NCBI GenBank assembly: GCA_947462335.1
Contig: OX381717.1
Span: forward strand, 48,465,523 to 48,529,522
Direction: 5' to 3'
From: Harmothoe impar
Taxonomy: Eukaryota; Annelida; Polychaeta; Phyllodocida; Polynoidae
Length of the DNA: 64,000 nt
Of the stretch, positions 37,424 through 51,100 are shown one piece after another. The position numbers and the translations under genes were made by a program. Each line of letters begins with the position of its first letter. Position 1 is the first letter of the stretch. Below the pieces are notes generated by a model. That model worked only from the letters and a program-made list of their open reading frames with translations. It was not told the DNA's origin and did not search any database.

Positions 37424-40400
37424 TCACAAACGGGCAGGGTGACTGCCACCAGCGAGCTCGTAGAAGAGGACGTACGCCTCCGATGATCTGATATGATTAC
37501 TCGCAATCTGGCTGACCCTGTGATGGCAAAATAGAAAAAATGAGTGAAAATTATACAGTGTCAACATGGTTCAGTGAGATGTTAATTAGTGAAATTATCC
37601 ATAATCTAATCTGCCTCCAATTAATTATGAATACATGGAGCAATGGTTTATTGGTTACATCTTGATTATTTTCTTTCATACAATGCTCACTGATTCACTG
37701 CATTTTCTATCTGCCTTGTACAAATACTAGACCAGACTACTTTTGCAAGCAGCACGGTACCCAGAAGAATATGCCCTCAAATCTAATGCTTAGATCAAGT
37801 TTTAATGTCTCTGTAGATGTCCTTACCGTGTATCATTGAAGTAATTCCATTGGTTATTATTACCACTCTTTGTATAAGCGGTGTAGTGGCCGGAGAAGGT
37901 GGTGCCGGAATGGTTCGACACAGCGTACAGGTTGTACAAAACTGGAGCCTGGCCTGCGTAAGGAAAGCGACAGCGGTTATTGAGAGAACTCTATTTCTAT
38001 GTTTGGTAAATAAAACGTTTGACAAAAGCTGAGTGTGTACAAGTTCCAGTCACATTTGATCTAATGTGTATATCTTAGGTGTGTTCTCAACATTATGACT
38101 TCAGGGATAAATGAGCCCATGTGGCTTCTATAGACACTCCTTCTATTCAAGTTTGGCAAATTTAAGGTGTTTACAAAAGGTACTCTTTTAGGTGGATAGT
38201 GTCCCCTCTGCCAAAGATATATTTCATTTAGGGTATGAGAGTTCCTTATAAGATGTTAGTTTTATTAGACAATGCAGTTCTTTTATCTTTTTAAATCATC
38301 AAATATGCTTTGAATTGAAACAAAGAAATGTGTACTTACTCTTCTCTGCTGCAAACTTGCTGAGATCAAGTTCCTTGAGTGGGAAATCTACAAGTGTGGA
38401 GAGCTTGGCTCGAACGAAGGACTCAGGGTTGAATCGCTTCAGGTCTGTGAAAAACTGGTCAAGGGACTTTCATTTTCTTAATGATATTTTTTTAACCTCT
38501 AATACATGTATTTATTTTTTATCAAATACGACAGCTTCATTGACTTAACCAAGGAAGGTCGTATTTAACACCCCCCGTGAAATAATCCATGGCCGTATTT
38601 CACGGCCCTGTGACGTCATCAAAATGGCGGTTTGTTTACATTTGAACGGCATTGAAATAAGCTATTTTAGCATATTGAGGCTCCCCCCTATCATAATTTT
38701 GGTGATTTGAATCGAAAAACATAAAAAATAGATACAAAGGCACACTCGTTTAAGCCTGCAGGGCTGGTTATTGCACTCGCAGGCCTGTGGGCCGCATTTC
38801 ATTCGGCCTACGGCCTCGTGAAATACGGCCCACAGGCCTGCTTGTGCAATAACCAGCCCTGCAGACTGAAACTCGTGAACCTTTGTCTATTATATATCTT
38901 TAGATAGTGCAGAGTACATTGGCTCTTACTGCATTTTTCTATGTGATTGAGATTGATGGCGATTTAATTTAGTTATGTCTTTGCTGTCATGAACCTAAAC
39001 AAATTCAAAAGGCTGATGCAGATAATAGAAATTTTCACCAAAATTTTCCTATTCTTAGTATCAGTACTTCCAGTAATACTGATTTTGTTAATTATGTAGA
39101 TTAATAATACAGAGCAAAGGATACGGATGATGAGAATCTTGGGAAATCGTTGTATCGAGAAGCTTTTTGTACATTTCCGCCGCGTTTTACATCTCGCGCA
39201 TGTCTGTTTCAAAAAAAAGGGTATAACATGATGTGTTGGACTAAAATTTATACAAGAAGTGCATGGACAGTTTATAGTTCTGTGAAAAGTACATAATGAA
39301 TACAAAATAAGAGCTGGGAATTAACACTTTCTTTAACAAAGTAGCACTACTACGATATTCTATGAAATGTATTTTCTAGTGCTGTTCACATTAGGGAAAA
39401 GGTAATTAAATGTGGAGACATATTGTTTCAAGTACTCAAGTATAGGGAGTATACAGTCGATTCACTTACCGGTTTTTCATCTCCATCCATACTCTCCTCT
39501 TGTGTGAATAGCTCGAAGCAGTCGGAAAGTGTTACTTCTCCACCGCGCTATATAAATAGAAAATTTGATAATTTATTTTCAATTCATTATAAGAACTCGC
39601 AGTGAATAAAGTAATTTTAGCAACAGCTGCATTTGGATAATATAGAACATTAAGTCAACAGACACAAATAAAAAACATTTTAAATATGATAATATTTTTA
39701 CCTGAAAACAGTTTTTCATCTGTGTCAGTGTTATTCCCATAACCTTAGATAGAATTGAATTATCAAAGTATACCATATTCTAAGTACTTTGCAATAGCTT
39801 AAATTAAGGGGTGACTGTGAGTCTAATGGTGGCACATAAAAATATGAGAATATCTAGGAGTTTACAGAAAAGCTCATCTTTGTTTAATCGAAAGTGTGGA
39901 ATTAAAGAGAGGGCATTTCTGATATTATAGATTAAATTACAGATTTTTATGTTTAAGGTCTAAACATCCCTTGTAAAAAGTTACCAAACAAATTTACCCA
40001 AAATATTTAAGGACATAAATAAAACTGATTTTTTTTTTGTGATCCTTTAATTAGAAAATTAAAGCCAAGACCTATTTTGAAAGCAGTTTACTCTAGTAGC
40101 TCTTGTGCACTGTGTATGCCTAGTGAGTACATGTGGAAGCATTTAGCAGTTTTGATTCTTAGTATACTTTGTGACTCAGTGGCAGAGCTCAGTACTGAGA
40201 ACTTACATAACTTGCATAGCTTAGTTTTGAAAGGGTCTTAATATTCAACAAAGAGAGAAAAATAAATTATAATTCGAATAAATAATACAGCACTTTTATT
40301 AAGATGCAATTTAACCTTTAAATGAAGCACAGCATTAGCTTGATTTTAACTTTATTTTGTAAACTTACCTTCTAGATTCAGAAAGCAGAATGAAATATAG

Positions 40401-43400
40401 GTGAAGGAATTAATTTTTAAAAGTGGCATTTTCTATCACATATCACCAGACCAGACATTATATAGAAATTTACATCAGGGATAATGACTCAGGGTGGAAA
40501 GGTATTCCCTCTAACTCTCTTTATAAAGATCTGCCTAAATATTGATAGAAAGAAGAAGCAGCATATCAAGGATAGTATGAATAAGTACCCTATAAAGTAT
40601 CCTTGTGACTGATATTTATCCTTCTCATGTTTTGAAAGGACTCCTTTTTTTTCATCAATTGTGGTTTACTTTGTCTGTGAGAGAATGAGGTGACCTAGAT
40701 ATACTTGATATGACCTCATTTTATCATAGCGATAGGTTGTATTTTATCAATTTCACTTTATGGTTGGTGCATTACTCATTTAATAGTTTATTCATCTGTT
40801 TAAGTTAGTTGATCATAACCATGTTAATGTTAGTAGTTAACATTCTATGTTGGAAAGGTAGGATGTATAACTTACCTTCTTTATTGGTAGCGAGAGATCC
40901 CAGAAGGGATCAAAGGTATTGGACGTATATCCACAGGATGTACATTTAAGGGCACTTTTCAATTGACCAACAAACAAATCTGAAAGAGCAAGAAAGTGCA
41001 TATCAATTTGTTGTGAGAATTACATGTCAATGCTTTGTTTTTAAAGAATAAGTACCTAAAAGGAAAATGCAATTTCTCCTGGTCTCATGATGGTGCCTCT
41101 CATGTGAATATACATTTGTATGTTTCTTCTTCTGCCTAGCCATGGCCAGCCTTTTTCAATTTTTTTCAGTTGCAATACGGCTTCAATTTGTATATCAAGG
41201 AAAGCACACATATGATAATGTAAATTTTCATTAGAGAGAAAGTAGAAACTTACCAACTATTTTGCTATTGTCTCTGTCTAAGTAACGTTTCCATGTTTGT
41301 GTCGCCTTCTCAGATGCACTGCAAGAAAGAAAGACACATTTGTAAAAGTTACATAACCATCAAATATTATACTTGACAATATTACCTAACAATACAGAAA
41401 CGGACTCCACTTATGGACTACAGAATGCCTATGTAGTAATGCCTTTTTACATTACATTGTTACTATTAGTGATTCATTGTGGTTTGCATTAAACGTTCCA
41501 CACACTTTGACTGTAACTTGGGTTCTTTTGGCTTCATATGAATGCTATACACATATAGCGTCAAGTTTTTGTGAATTAAAGTGTTGGCATATTAATTTTC
41601 CATACACTGACCATAGCTGGTTGTAGAAGTAGGTTTTCTATGCTGGATTCTCTCAAGAAATGTCTAATGTACATTTATGTCTAATCCACATAAGTAGACA
41701 TGTATGAATTAATCTATGATTATGTTTATGATATAGAACAAATATTTACCTGATTTTTTCTTCGCCATCTTCATTCACGATTACCGGCTTCTTCTTGACT
41801 GTCACTCGGTTCAGATCCTCGTGAAGTCCCTCCAACAAGTAAATCAGGAACTCTTGCGCATCTTGTTGACTGAAAGAGACAATTGATTAATTAATTGATA
41901 TGTATAAGAATTAATAGCCTTTGTTCAGTATGACACCCACATTACTGAAAATCCAACAATAATATCTATTCATTATAATTTTACTACTAAACATTCGGGT
42001 TTAACCCGCAGGCTGTACAAAAACCAAACACAGCTTTAATTGAACATGCCTATATAGGGTGCGGCTTATTAAAGGGTATTTATATAATATGTAAAGAATT
42101 CTAGTGCGATATAACGTATACTTACTTGTAACCAACAAATCTTGGTGCAAACTTGGCAATCTGTGACTTGAATTCTGTCGGTGACAAATACGAGTCTCCA
42201 GACTTCCAGAGCGTTTTGATCATTTTTGCATAGGCTGAAAGCAATACATTTAAGAGTGAGTATTCAAAAACAGTTTTGGGACCAGGCCAAAGTAGACAAG
42301 ACACACCAGCTTGAGTGCTACACTGTGCACCGTCAATAGAGGGGTTTCATGATGAAAGCTGCATAATGAGGCGCTCTCTGATTGGTTTACCCTGTAACAA
42401 CTGCATGAATGCAGAGCGGGTTGTCATGATGCATGAATACAGCCCTGGCGAAAAACTCACCAGTGCTGCATCCATGCATCATGCTGACCATGCCGAAGTG
42501 TATAAACCCGGTAGGGTCGGCACAATACTTAAATGCAGTCCTTGTGAGTTCCGGGCTAGGGCTGTTTTCAGCGTAATACCATAAAAAGTGCATACTCCGT
42601 TAATGCACTATGCACCCATTAAAGGTCTAAAGGGTTAATTGGTAATGTGCATGTCGCTAGAAGATGACAGTTGTCATCATGGTGCACCAATGCTGCCCAG
42701 ACAAGTAACTTGCCGGTGCTGCATTTGTACATCATGCCTACCCTTTGGGAGTGTCTCAACCTGAGAGTCAGTACTCTGCTTAAAATAAATGCTGTCTTCG
42801 CGAGTTAATCTCCAGGGCTGCATTCACGCATCATAATGACAAAGGGCATGATGCATTAGGGTATCATGCCTCCTTTAAAGGGTTAAGACGCCTTACCATT
42901 AACGAGGCCGCCCTTGAGGCTGCTTGTAGTGCGGTTTATGTCGTCCTTGTATTCGTCTGACAGGCAGTATTCCCGGAGTAGGCGAGTGTGCGACAGAGAC
43001 TGCAGGATCGAACTCATGAAGCACTGTAACAAAATAAACCTTTACTTTTCATTCATAATTTTACCATTAGGCCACTCAAAAAAAAAAATTGTTTCTCATC
43101 ACCAAGCAATGAAAAATATGACGAGGGCGTTTTTTATTTAATTTTTTTTTTTTTTTTTACTCGGGGCAATTTACATAGGGAAATTTGGACATTTCGCGAT
43201 CAATTTTCACATTTTAGTAATTTGGAGTTTATTGATCAGTAAAAGTTGTAACAATGCAAGTTACACCTAGCTGATTGCATTGCTGACAGCATAAGCTTTA
43301 ATTTGATACCAAATTTGCCAATATCTTGGCAATTTTAGCATATTTTTCATCAAAAATGTAAAAAAAAAAAAAAAAAGTTTTCCCCAAATCATGTTTTTTA

Positions 43401-46400
43401 TGATGCGCGCGGTGATGAGAAACAACTTTTTTTTTTTGAGTGGCCTTAGTCAATTTTTAGGTTCATCAATAGTTTATTGTCTCTTTGTACATAAAGCTAT
43501 AAGCTTACCGTATTCGACGTAATAAGCGCACACCCCCTAATAAGCGCACACCCCCCTTTTTTGCCGATTTTTAGACTACAAATAACCAAAAATATCTCAA
43601 TTTTTGACCCAAATTAAACTCTTAACTACTAAAAGGTGTCCATACTAATTTTTTAAGCGCACTGTGCGCTTATTACGTCGAATACGGTAGTCATGATACA
43701 AACAAGGGCTTAGAGTATAGGTGCACATCTTGATTGTACGGTTATGTTCATATATGATTACCTTTACAATTCTACAGCAAAATTTAAAAGAAAAAAAATC
43801 AATTCATTGCTCATTATCCTTAAGGACTTTCATATCCACGTTTCTTTCCAAAGTAGTCCACTCATCTAATCATAATCAATATCCCATACGTGTATTATGT
43901 AAATTCATAGCCTTAAAATTGTGAGGTCGCACCCTGAATTTGACTATTAGATTTCTTTGGCTTTGCATATGATAGTCAGTACTTATCATTTTAGATCGTT
44001 TGTAATGTTAAGATGATAAGATGTCAGACAGATACTATCACAGACCCTATTTCATTAAAGTTTTATTAATACACTTACCGTATTTCCTAGGTTCTTTAGG
44101 CCGACCAGGCCAGTAGACGTCGTTGTCTCGGGTGAAGTTCTACTATTTTGACGCTCCTGAGATAATAGAATACATTTATACAGGTTTTTCAGTGAGCTCG
44201 AATAACTAGATAGCACCATTATATGACAGACATCTGAACATATGGGAATATCTGTGAATACCTTATAACTTATAATAGATTTTCAAGGAACTTGCATGGT
44301 TCATTGAATTATGTTACGATAAAATAATATGACTCTGATTCTCTCTAAGCATTCATTTAGGGTAAATATTCAAATCAGACTGTGACAAATCTTTCTACAT
44401 GTTGCTGTAAACATACTCTGCTGGAAAACTTCTTGACTATTGCCCTTTCTATTTTTGCTACACTAAATTTGAAATTTTCTACTTTTGCCTAATCAATGTA
44501 TCTGATTTATCCCATCAAGCCTTCCATCTCATGTTACTCATTGGGCACTCTGGGTGGGTGACACTTACAAGTGTGCTGTTCCTCGTGCCGTTGGTGATGA
44601 TTGATCGTCGGGCGGTGGTTCGGGAGTCGTCACTAAGTCGTTCCTGGGAAGGCGACCGTGTCGTTATACCGCCCGTCTTCTTCACAGGCGGTAAAACAGG
44701 ATCGTTCGGACTCTCCGTGTCTTTATCATAGTCATATGTATGGGAGCCTGTGTTATAGTAGTTCTTAGTCAGTGTTATCCGCGTGGAGCCGGTGTCGTAT
44801 AAATCAGCATCCGGTGTCCGGGCGGAGTTCATAGTCAGATCGGTATGGCTCCCGGTGCGCCCGCGCCGCCCGAGCGGGGTAGTACTGGTACTGCCACCCA
44901 GGTTGAGATCACCAAGGTCAGAAGTTAAGTTAGTAATTGAACTTGTCCTCTTATTCAATGAGGACCCTCCGAGGGGCGGCTTGGAGGCCAAGTCTACCGG
45001 GCTGTTCCGCCTCGGTGAGGTGAGATGCGAGCCGTGCGTGGCTTTAAGCGGTCGGGTAACGCCGACGCTCTCAGAACGCCGGCTCCTCGAGAGGGCATCC
45101 TGGATGTCGATCTTCCGGCCCCGTTCATCCAGCGGGCCCTGGCCTCCCACCGGGAGCGGACGGTGAGAGGTGGATGTCGCCGATGGGAGGATGCTACTCG
45201 ATCCTCCGCCCAGTCGTGACGACGTCGTATTCGATGACGTCATGTAGCGTGACGGCTCATATGTCGTGCCGCGATTTGGAGACTGGTAACGAGAGGACGT
45301 TGTGGTGCCGGTTGGTCGGCTTGTCCGGTCGTTGTACAGAGTGCTCGTTGTCCCGTAGCCCACGGAGCCCACAGAGCCAATGGACGGCCGGCGTGTACGT
45401 GACATCACCGATGGGACATACCTGTGGGGAGAAGAATCACATGCATGAGTCTATCTGATATACACAAGCTTACCGGTCACTCTTTGGGGACATGTGTTTG
45501 ATATAGTGCATAGTTAAAACTCACAAACTTGTGACTGAATTTTCACTTCGCAACTCTTTCATATCAAACAATAAACTGATAGGATAAATGAGAGAGAAGG
45601 ATTGCCAGAAAGGGATTAGGAGGATAAGAAGAAAGTTAAAATAGAATTATAGAAAGCAAAATGTTTAATCGTGAACAGTAGACAAAACGATGAATAGTTA
45701 CAGAATATTTACAGTGAATAATTGGTGGATGAGCAATAAGCTCAGAGAGAAAGAGAGAAAATAACATTGGTTTCCATAGCAAAATGTTTTCTTCTAAATA
45801 CTCAATAGAGATAGTTAGAATTGTTATCTAAACTAAGGGAAGAAAAATGCAAAATGTGCACGAAATATAAGCTACAAGGCATGAGGTAGCTATTACCAGG
45901 TAATGATAAAAAGTAATGCACTACTTCATACAAATGTTGTTTCCCTCATTTGAATCCTCATGACATAATATTGTTTATATGTTATAATTAAGGGAGTAGT
46001 CATATAATCTTACCTGGGGGGGGGGGGGGGGGGGTCGAAGGATTTTTGCAAAGGCACATTTTTCTGGCACAAATTTAATCTTCCCCCCTATTCCCAAAAA
46101 ATTGACCACCCCCGCCCCCTGTCGTTAAAAAATGACCACTCCCTGAATGAGTTTATTTTCTACTCCTATGTCATTTGGCCATCTCAAAAATCTGAAAAAA
46201 AGAGGTTATCAATGTGTTGACTGCCATTCTAAGCATGGTGTCAATCCTGTGCCCTCTATTAATCATCTCAGCGTGATGGCAAAAAGCATTTAACGACGAA
46301 GCGTCCACACAAAGTACCCATGCAACATGCAAGGTCAGAGACGATCAATGATCGGGGAAAAACCCGTGATGAAACCACCTGTGCTAGAAAAAGCTTAAAT

Positions 46401-48081
46401 GGGTTACATCCATGCAATGCTTCACCTGAAATATAAACCGACAAGCGTGCTGTGTATTTGAAATTTAAGGGAAGATCTCGTTTTATATCTGTACTCCATA
46501 CAAAAACCTTTTCCCCTGAAGAGTTTTGCAAAGATTTGTAATTTTGGAGGCTATCCCTACACTGCAAGTACAGTGGCGTGCCGCCGATGTCCATTTTTTC
46601 TGCCACCGGCATAAAACAGCCTTAGAGAGTCACAGCCAACATTTTTTTAGCTTGTTTGAATTTGCAAATACTCCCATTTGTTCAGAAGTTAGTTATTTTA
46701 AGCAACTTTTGATTAAAAGGTATTTTTAGAATCTATTTTGAGAAATATGTGTTGATCTTTTCGATATCTCAAAAATCGATTTTGGTGTGTCATTTTTTCA
46801 TCTGCAGAGAACCCTGTTTTGTATGCAAGAGGTATCTGGATTCTGGTCCTCAAATCCTCAGATATCTGAGACATATCCTTTGACACCAATGCCTGATTTA
46901 TTATATCCTTTACGCATCAATACCTGGAGATGTCTCAGAAAGTCTGGAAACAAACCCCTTTTATAGAACCTACTCCTCACTACTGGAGCCACATTCTATA
47001 ATTTTAGTTCTGCAACAGTGTCAGAGGGTACAAAGTTTAAGTCATCAAAGGGGCAAAATCCTGATGAGGTCAAGTCCTGGCCGTGCAGCGAGATTTAAAG
47101 GAATGCTCTGCGAGGGGAATTCCAAAGAGGTTTCATGCGATTAGAGGAAAGGGTCTGAAATATATGCGAGCACAAGCACACTATACTCAATTACTTTGAT
47201 TGATATGAAGGGGAGGACTGGTAGCTCGAACCACCCTCCAAACTCTTTAGGTACCGGTCCCGGTAGTTGCTCACACCGTAACCATAGGAACTGCTTCCGT
47301 TACCATAACTTGACTGAGCCGAAGCTCGGGTCAAGGTGGATAGCGACGTTCTGAAATAAGGTGATATTGCAGGCTTTGTGGTGTCATGTCACGAAAGACT
47401 GGTTTGTTTTCCAATCAAAGGAAACCAGTGAAATAATCTTGGTCATTACAGTGAGGCTGTACAATACATGGTATACAATACTTCTGTACATATACACGAC
47501 AAACTGGTACTACGCCGTGAGGCCATGCGTGTTGCTTCCAAAAGCAATAAATCAATGAAGGCTACACATTTAGACAACATTGTGCATATTTGCAGTATAA
47601 ATGTATTTTTGAAATGTTATCAATTCAAGAAGAAAGCCTTGCACTGATAATGTGTATTTTCTTTTGTATTTAACTAACATTCTGAGGTGATTCTTGTAAA
47701 CGTGATTTGTTCTGTAAATGCATAATATGAAATAATAAAAAGCAATTTGACATTTGGCCAACTTTATAGGGTGCCATGAATCAAATAGCTCTGTTTTTAT
47801 CATTTAATTATTCTGAAATACAAACAATGCATAGCATTCTCTGATAAAAGGTGTAATTAAGTGGAGAAAATGATTAAAACTTAAACTTGATTTCCAAAAT
47901 GTATTTCAACAATGTTCAATTATTTCCACAGAGTATCATGTGGAAGAGAGAAAGGAAATGGGGGAGAAATAAATAAATTCAAAAAAAAGTTCCAAATAAA
48001 GAAAAACAAAGAGTGAAAATAGGAAAAGACTCACTTTCTTGAATAGGGCATAGGTGATGTGGAATAAGTTCTAGTTGCCAT
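37424..48081 (-). CDS. USP2: Ubiquitin-specific protease, USP2-like, complete
   Basis: A cysteine deubiquitinase of peptidase family C19. Coding exons, 5' to 3' on the minus strand: 48035-48081, 47195-47350, 44569-45421, 44079-44156, 42897-43023, 42126-42234, 41750-41869, 41254-41318, 40876-40979, 39470-39547, 39125-39203, 38340-38444, 37827-37953 and 37424-37517. They total 2142 bp (713 residues) and every junction keeps phase. Residues 1-370 are low-complexity, rich in Ser, Thr, Arg, Gly and Tyr. The catalytic domain starts at [12 protein letters not shown] with nucleophile Cys379. It has QQDAQEF, zinc pairs C531xxC534 and C581xxC584, KILIIHLKRF, and a His box SGHYTAY (His663) with NDT at 680-682. 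It ends in [13 protein letters not shown] and a short tail. Vertebrate USP2 (~605 residues) matches in domain order and motifs, while the N-terminus is longer and unlike it. USP21 is the main alternative. The start ATG (ccATGG) lies in a small first coding exon. Confidence 0.93.
38725..38892. repeat. Large imperfect palindrome in a USP2-like intron
   Basis: The arm TGCAGGGCTGGTTATTGCAC (38757 onward) is mirrored to 38863. The stem also includes aggcctgtgggccg and extends outward with acaaagg...ctcgt against acgag...cctttgt. It can form a ~75-bp stem with a small loop. The lone gtatttcacggcc words at 38585-38605 and 38820 suggest it comes from a transposon end. Confidence 0.8.
42310..42880. 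repeat. Dispersed repeat built on ctgcattcatgcatcatgctgac
   Basis: In a USP2-like intron. Variants of gatgcatgaatacagccctgg, tcaccagtgctgcat and catgatgca occur several times in both orientations. Similar stretches lie near 49985-50150 and 61175-61325, and a reduced form near 26480-26545. The family is not identified. Confidence 0.55.
43070..43445. mobile_element. 376-bp MITE with GGCCACTC ends, copy 1, TTA target duplication
   Basis: In a USP2-like intron. It starts GGCCACTCAAAA...TTGTTTCTCATCACC and ends GGTGATGAGAAACAA...TTTTGAGTGGCC, an inverted repeat of ~35 bp, with TTA on both sides. The copy at 53281-53658 is nearly identical over its full length. Confidence 0.9.
43506..43689. mobile_element. 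184-bp MITE with TACCGTATTCGACG ends, copy 2
   Basis: Perfect inverted ends TACCGTATTCGACGTAATAA / ttattacgtcgaatacggta, with aagcgca repeated inside both arms. It lies 60 bp from the GGCCACTC element in the same intron. The relative is at 34110-34294. Confidence 0.85.
45992..46143. mobile_element. 152-bp MITE, GGGAGTG family
   Basis: GGGAGTAGTCAT is mirrored by aatgaccactccc. It is flanked by taa at the left and tga at the right, so the target duplication is decayed. It contains a 20-bp poly-G run. It lies in the intron between the second and third coding exons of the USP2-like gene. Confidence 0.65.
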
Positions 48082-48102
48082 GGAAACGAGTCTGGCCGCA
48101 AC
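48082..48102 (-). other. Probable 5' UTR part of the first coding exon of the USP2-like gene
   Basis: On the minus strand, 21 bp before the ATG, there is a good acceptor (tacttactgtcag). This suggests that at least one noncoding exon and the promoter lie further right, between 48.1 and about 54.5 kb. An acceptor-donor pair near 53.79-53.91 kb (ttttacttcag ... ctgag|gtgagt) is a candidate but unproven. Confidence 0.4.
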
Positions 48103-51100
48103 CTGACAGTAAGTAGATGGGGTGCGTTCCGTCAAGTAGCACCGGGGGTAGCGAGGGTTTAATAGTCCCGAAACCAACACTGCCACTGCCCATCCAGCTC
48201 CATCTGCTTACCCGCAAAGGTTCAAATGAAAGAAAAACAACACTACCAATAACAACAACGATAACCATAACAACAACGTCAACTACAAAGACTGAAATCA
48301 CCTTTCTTTATCGAAAACAAGGCGTTAAATGAAAAAAGAAGCAGGAAATAATGATTACACAAGCACAAAAGAGGAGGTTGACCCCAAAAAAATCACATGA
48401 ATTTTTTTCTTGTCTTTTAGAGCTTTCTCTGTGTCTACTGACCTATAGACATTTTAGTCTGCAAATAGACTAATATCTTATGGTAAATTGGCACCTTGAT
48501 TCTGTCTATAGTTTAATTACTCTGCATTTAATATAGACTTATCTATAGACAGTACACAGTTTAATCGGTCAGGAAATTGTTTCGCCTCTTTCCGATATAT
48601 TGATACAGTAGACCAAGGATCAAATTCAGCGATCAGATGGGTTGTCTTTGTAATTTTAACAGCCGTTTATTCTGGACAACAAATCCAAAGGGATAAATGC
48701 AGTTGTTTTGAAGTAGGCGGTAACCCTGTACTAATTAACTACGACAAATTGGTTGATTCCAGGTAATTACGCATTTGTGCACTTATTTTGGAATAGTGAT
48801 AATTAGGAGTGATCAACAGCCACCCGACACCTTGGTATTTAACCTCTCCGATTAATTAAATAAGCCGACATTTCAAAAGTCAATCATGGCAATTTGGAGC
48901 CAAACTAACATGATTTAAACACTCCATTTTGAAGAAACCAACCCAACTCTTCACACCATGTTTGTGTAAAATTACCCTTTCTGAAAATAACAATATTTTT
49001 ACAGCTTGTACCCGATTTTCTGTCTTTTTCACGAGTGCAGTTCAGTAGTATGGGGAGGGGGAGGGGGGAGGGGGTTTCAATCAATCCATATTCTCAAACA
49101 TATTCTTAAACTTCTAAAAACCCTCCTGTAACCTGCAAATAACCTAAATCCTATAACCGTCCAATATGGGGTTATATTTACCTAACCCAAGGGTTCTACG
49201 CAGGAATTTACGGTACAATGTATAGAACTTCAATCTCTCTAGTGTGGTGACCTCACTAATTTGGTTACTGAAAATCCTACTGGTGACCATAATAGAGCAA
49301 GGTGACTGTACAAACATACAGCAATGATGTCACCATTTTGCCAAATTTGGGAAATGAGTCAGTTTGGCTTTGTATATAACCGGATCACTTGTTCGGTAAA
49401 GAATCTATAACCGGTCCGCCTTTTAGCCTCGGAACTCATTACGGATTCTAGAACACCGTCATAAACTCTGTCCCGTAAACATCAACTTCTAAAGCCTCAT
49501 ACTCATGATCATATAACAATTAGGTCCAACAGATGTATATTACATTCCATCCTTCCTTCGGCCGCTCGGCCTGGGTTGAACCTATAAGCTTGGCCACCAG
49601 TACTGGTGCCCATTGTTGGCACTGGCCAGAGTCCAGATCCGATCCCTGATCCACTGACCCCCCCCACCACTGACACCCACTCGACCCACCCGGACCCGGA
49701 CATCGATGCCAACTCCTTCCCAGACTGCTATACAGACGATACACGTCTCGCGGGTCAATGGTAAGAGCAATACTGGCGACATAATATATGAACTCATATG
49801 CCACGGGTATTAAGCAGTGTTGTACTAAGGGTAGTGCTAGTGCTGTATAGCAGGATGGCAGGCTCTGCTCGTCTTTTATTTAAAAGAAGCTGAATGTTAA
49901 TATTTTAATTTTTACTAAAAGTAGCTGAATGTTTATATCTAAATAATACAATTTGCCCTTTCATCATATAACATGAAATTGAATGCAGCCTTGGCAAGTA
50001 ACTCGCTCCTGCTGCCTTCATGCATCAAGACAATTCTTGATTGGGGGTTGATACATTCCTCACTGATTGGCATGATGCACTAATGCAACGCCAGTAGCAG
50101 ATGTGAAGGCTTGATACAAGGGCACCTCATTCTGCCCTTAAAGGGTTACATGGTTAACTTTCATTTCTGTCATGCATACCGAAAAACAAGAATGGAACTA
50201 AAATAAGCCTCGTTCTTAGTGAAGTTGAATTCTTTGTTCAGGGCATCCTGGCAACACTGCACTGGGGGGGGGGGGGGGGGGGGACATTTCTCGGCCTACA
50301 CATAAGTCTGACTAGTGTAAATTCCCGTGTATAACCCACAGGTTATACGTGAAGCACACCTCAAGTGCGGGTTATACAATATCCCCAAAGTCTTGGTGCG
50401 GTTAATACAAGGGGTTTTGGTAGTATAGTACAGTACTAAAATGGCAATTTTCAGACTCCAGGCACAGGTTATACGATGCTCCCATTCTCGAGGGGGGGGG
50501 GGGGTTAAACGCCAGGTGCGGGTTATACGCTGGAATTTACGGTATCTCCAGCATTATATTACTACAATATGAGGCAAAACTTGGAATAAGCCAGTAGATT
50601 GTTATGCATGAACGATACAGAGGTTTACCAGCCTTAGCTTATGAGGTCACCCACACCCGACAAATCCACTGCATTAAGGAACCCTAACATAAATACCATT
50701 GCATAACATCCACACATAGGAGTCTTATACTAATACACTATCCCCAGTGTAGGTAAGCATCATGCCTCATAAGAAATCCCCAACTTACTTTAACAGATGA
50801 CTTGAGTATTATTACCATAAATTTTGTTGTACTACCTATGGATCACATGCGAACCAACCCATATAATATATGTGTGGGTTATACGAAATGACAAAGTTAG
50901 AGGGGGACGGTTATACAAGGAATTTGCAACATATAGTAAGCCTTGTGTACTAAAGTTGCAATTTTCAGACCCCATATGTGGGTGATACATGTAAAATATT
51001 TTCAAGGTTCAGGTGCGGGCTATATAAAAGATGCGGATTATTTATACTAGAATTTACAGCAATGGCGATATGGCAGACCATGCATCACCCGTGAACCCTT

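Noticed and set aside
49509..49797. GC-rich minus-strand frames (Gly/Ser/Val-rich), a possible alternative first exon of the USP2-like gene
   Set aside because: Two frames are open at once, the composition is explained by GC-rich DNA, and no donor with a phase fitting the next exon was found.
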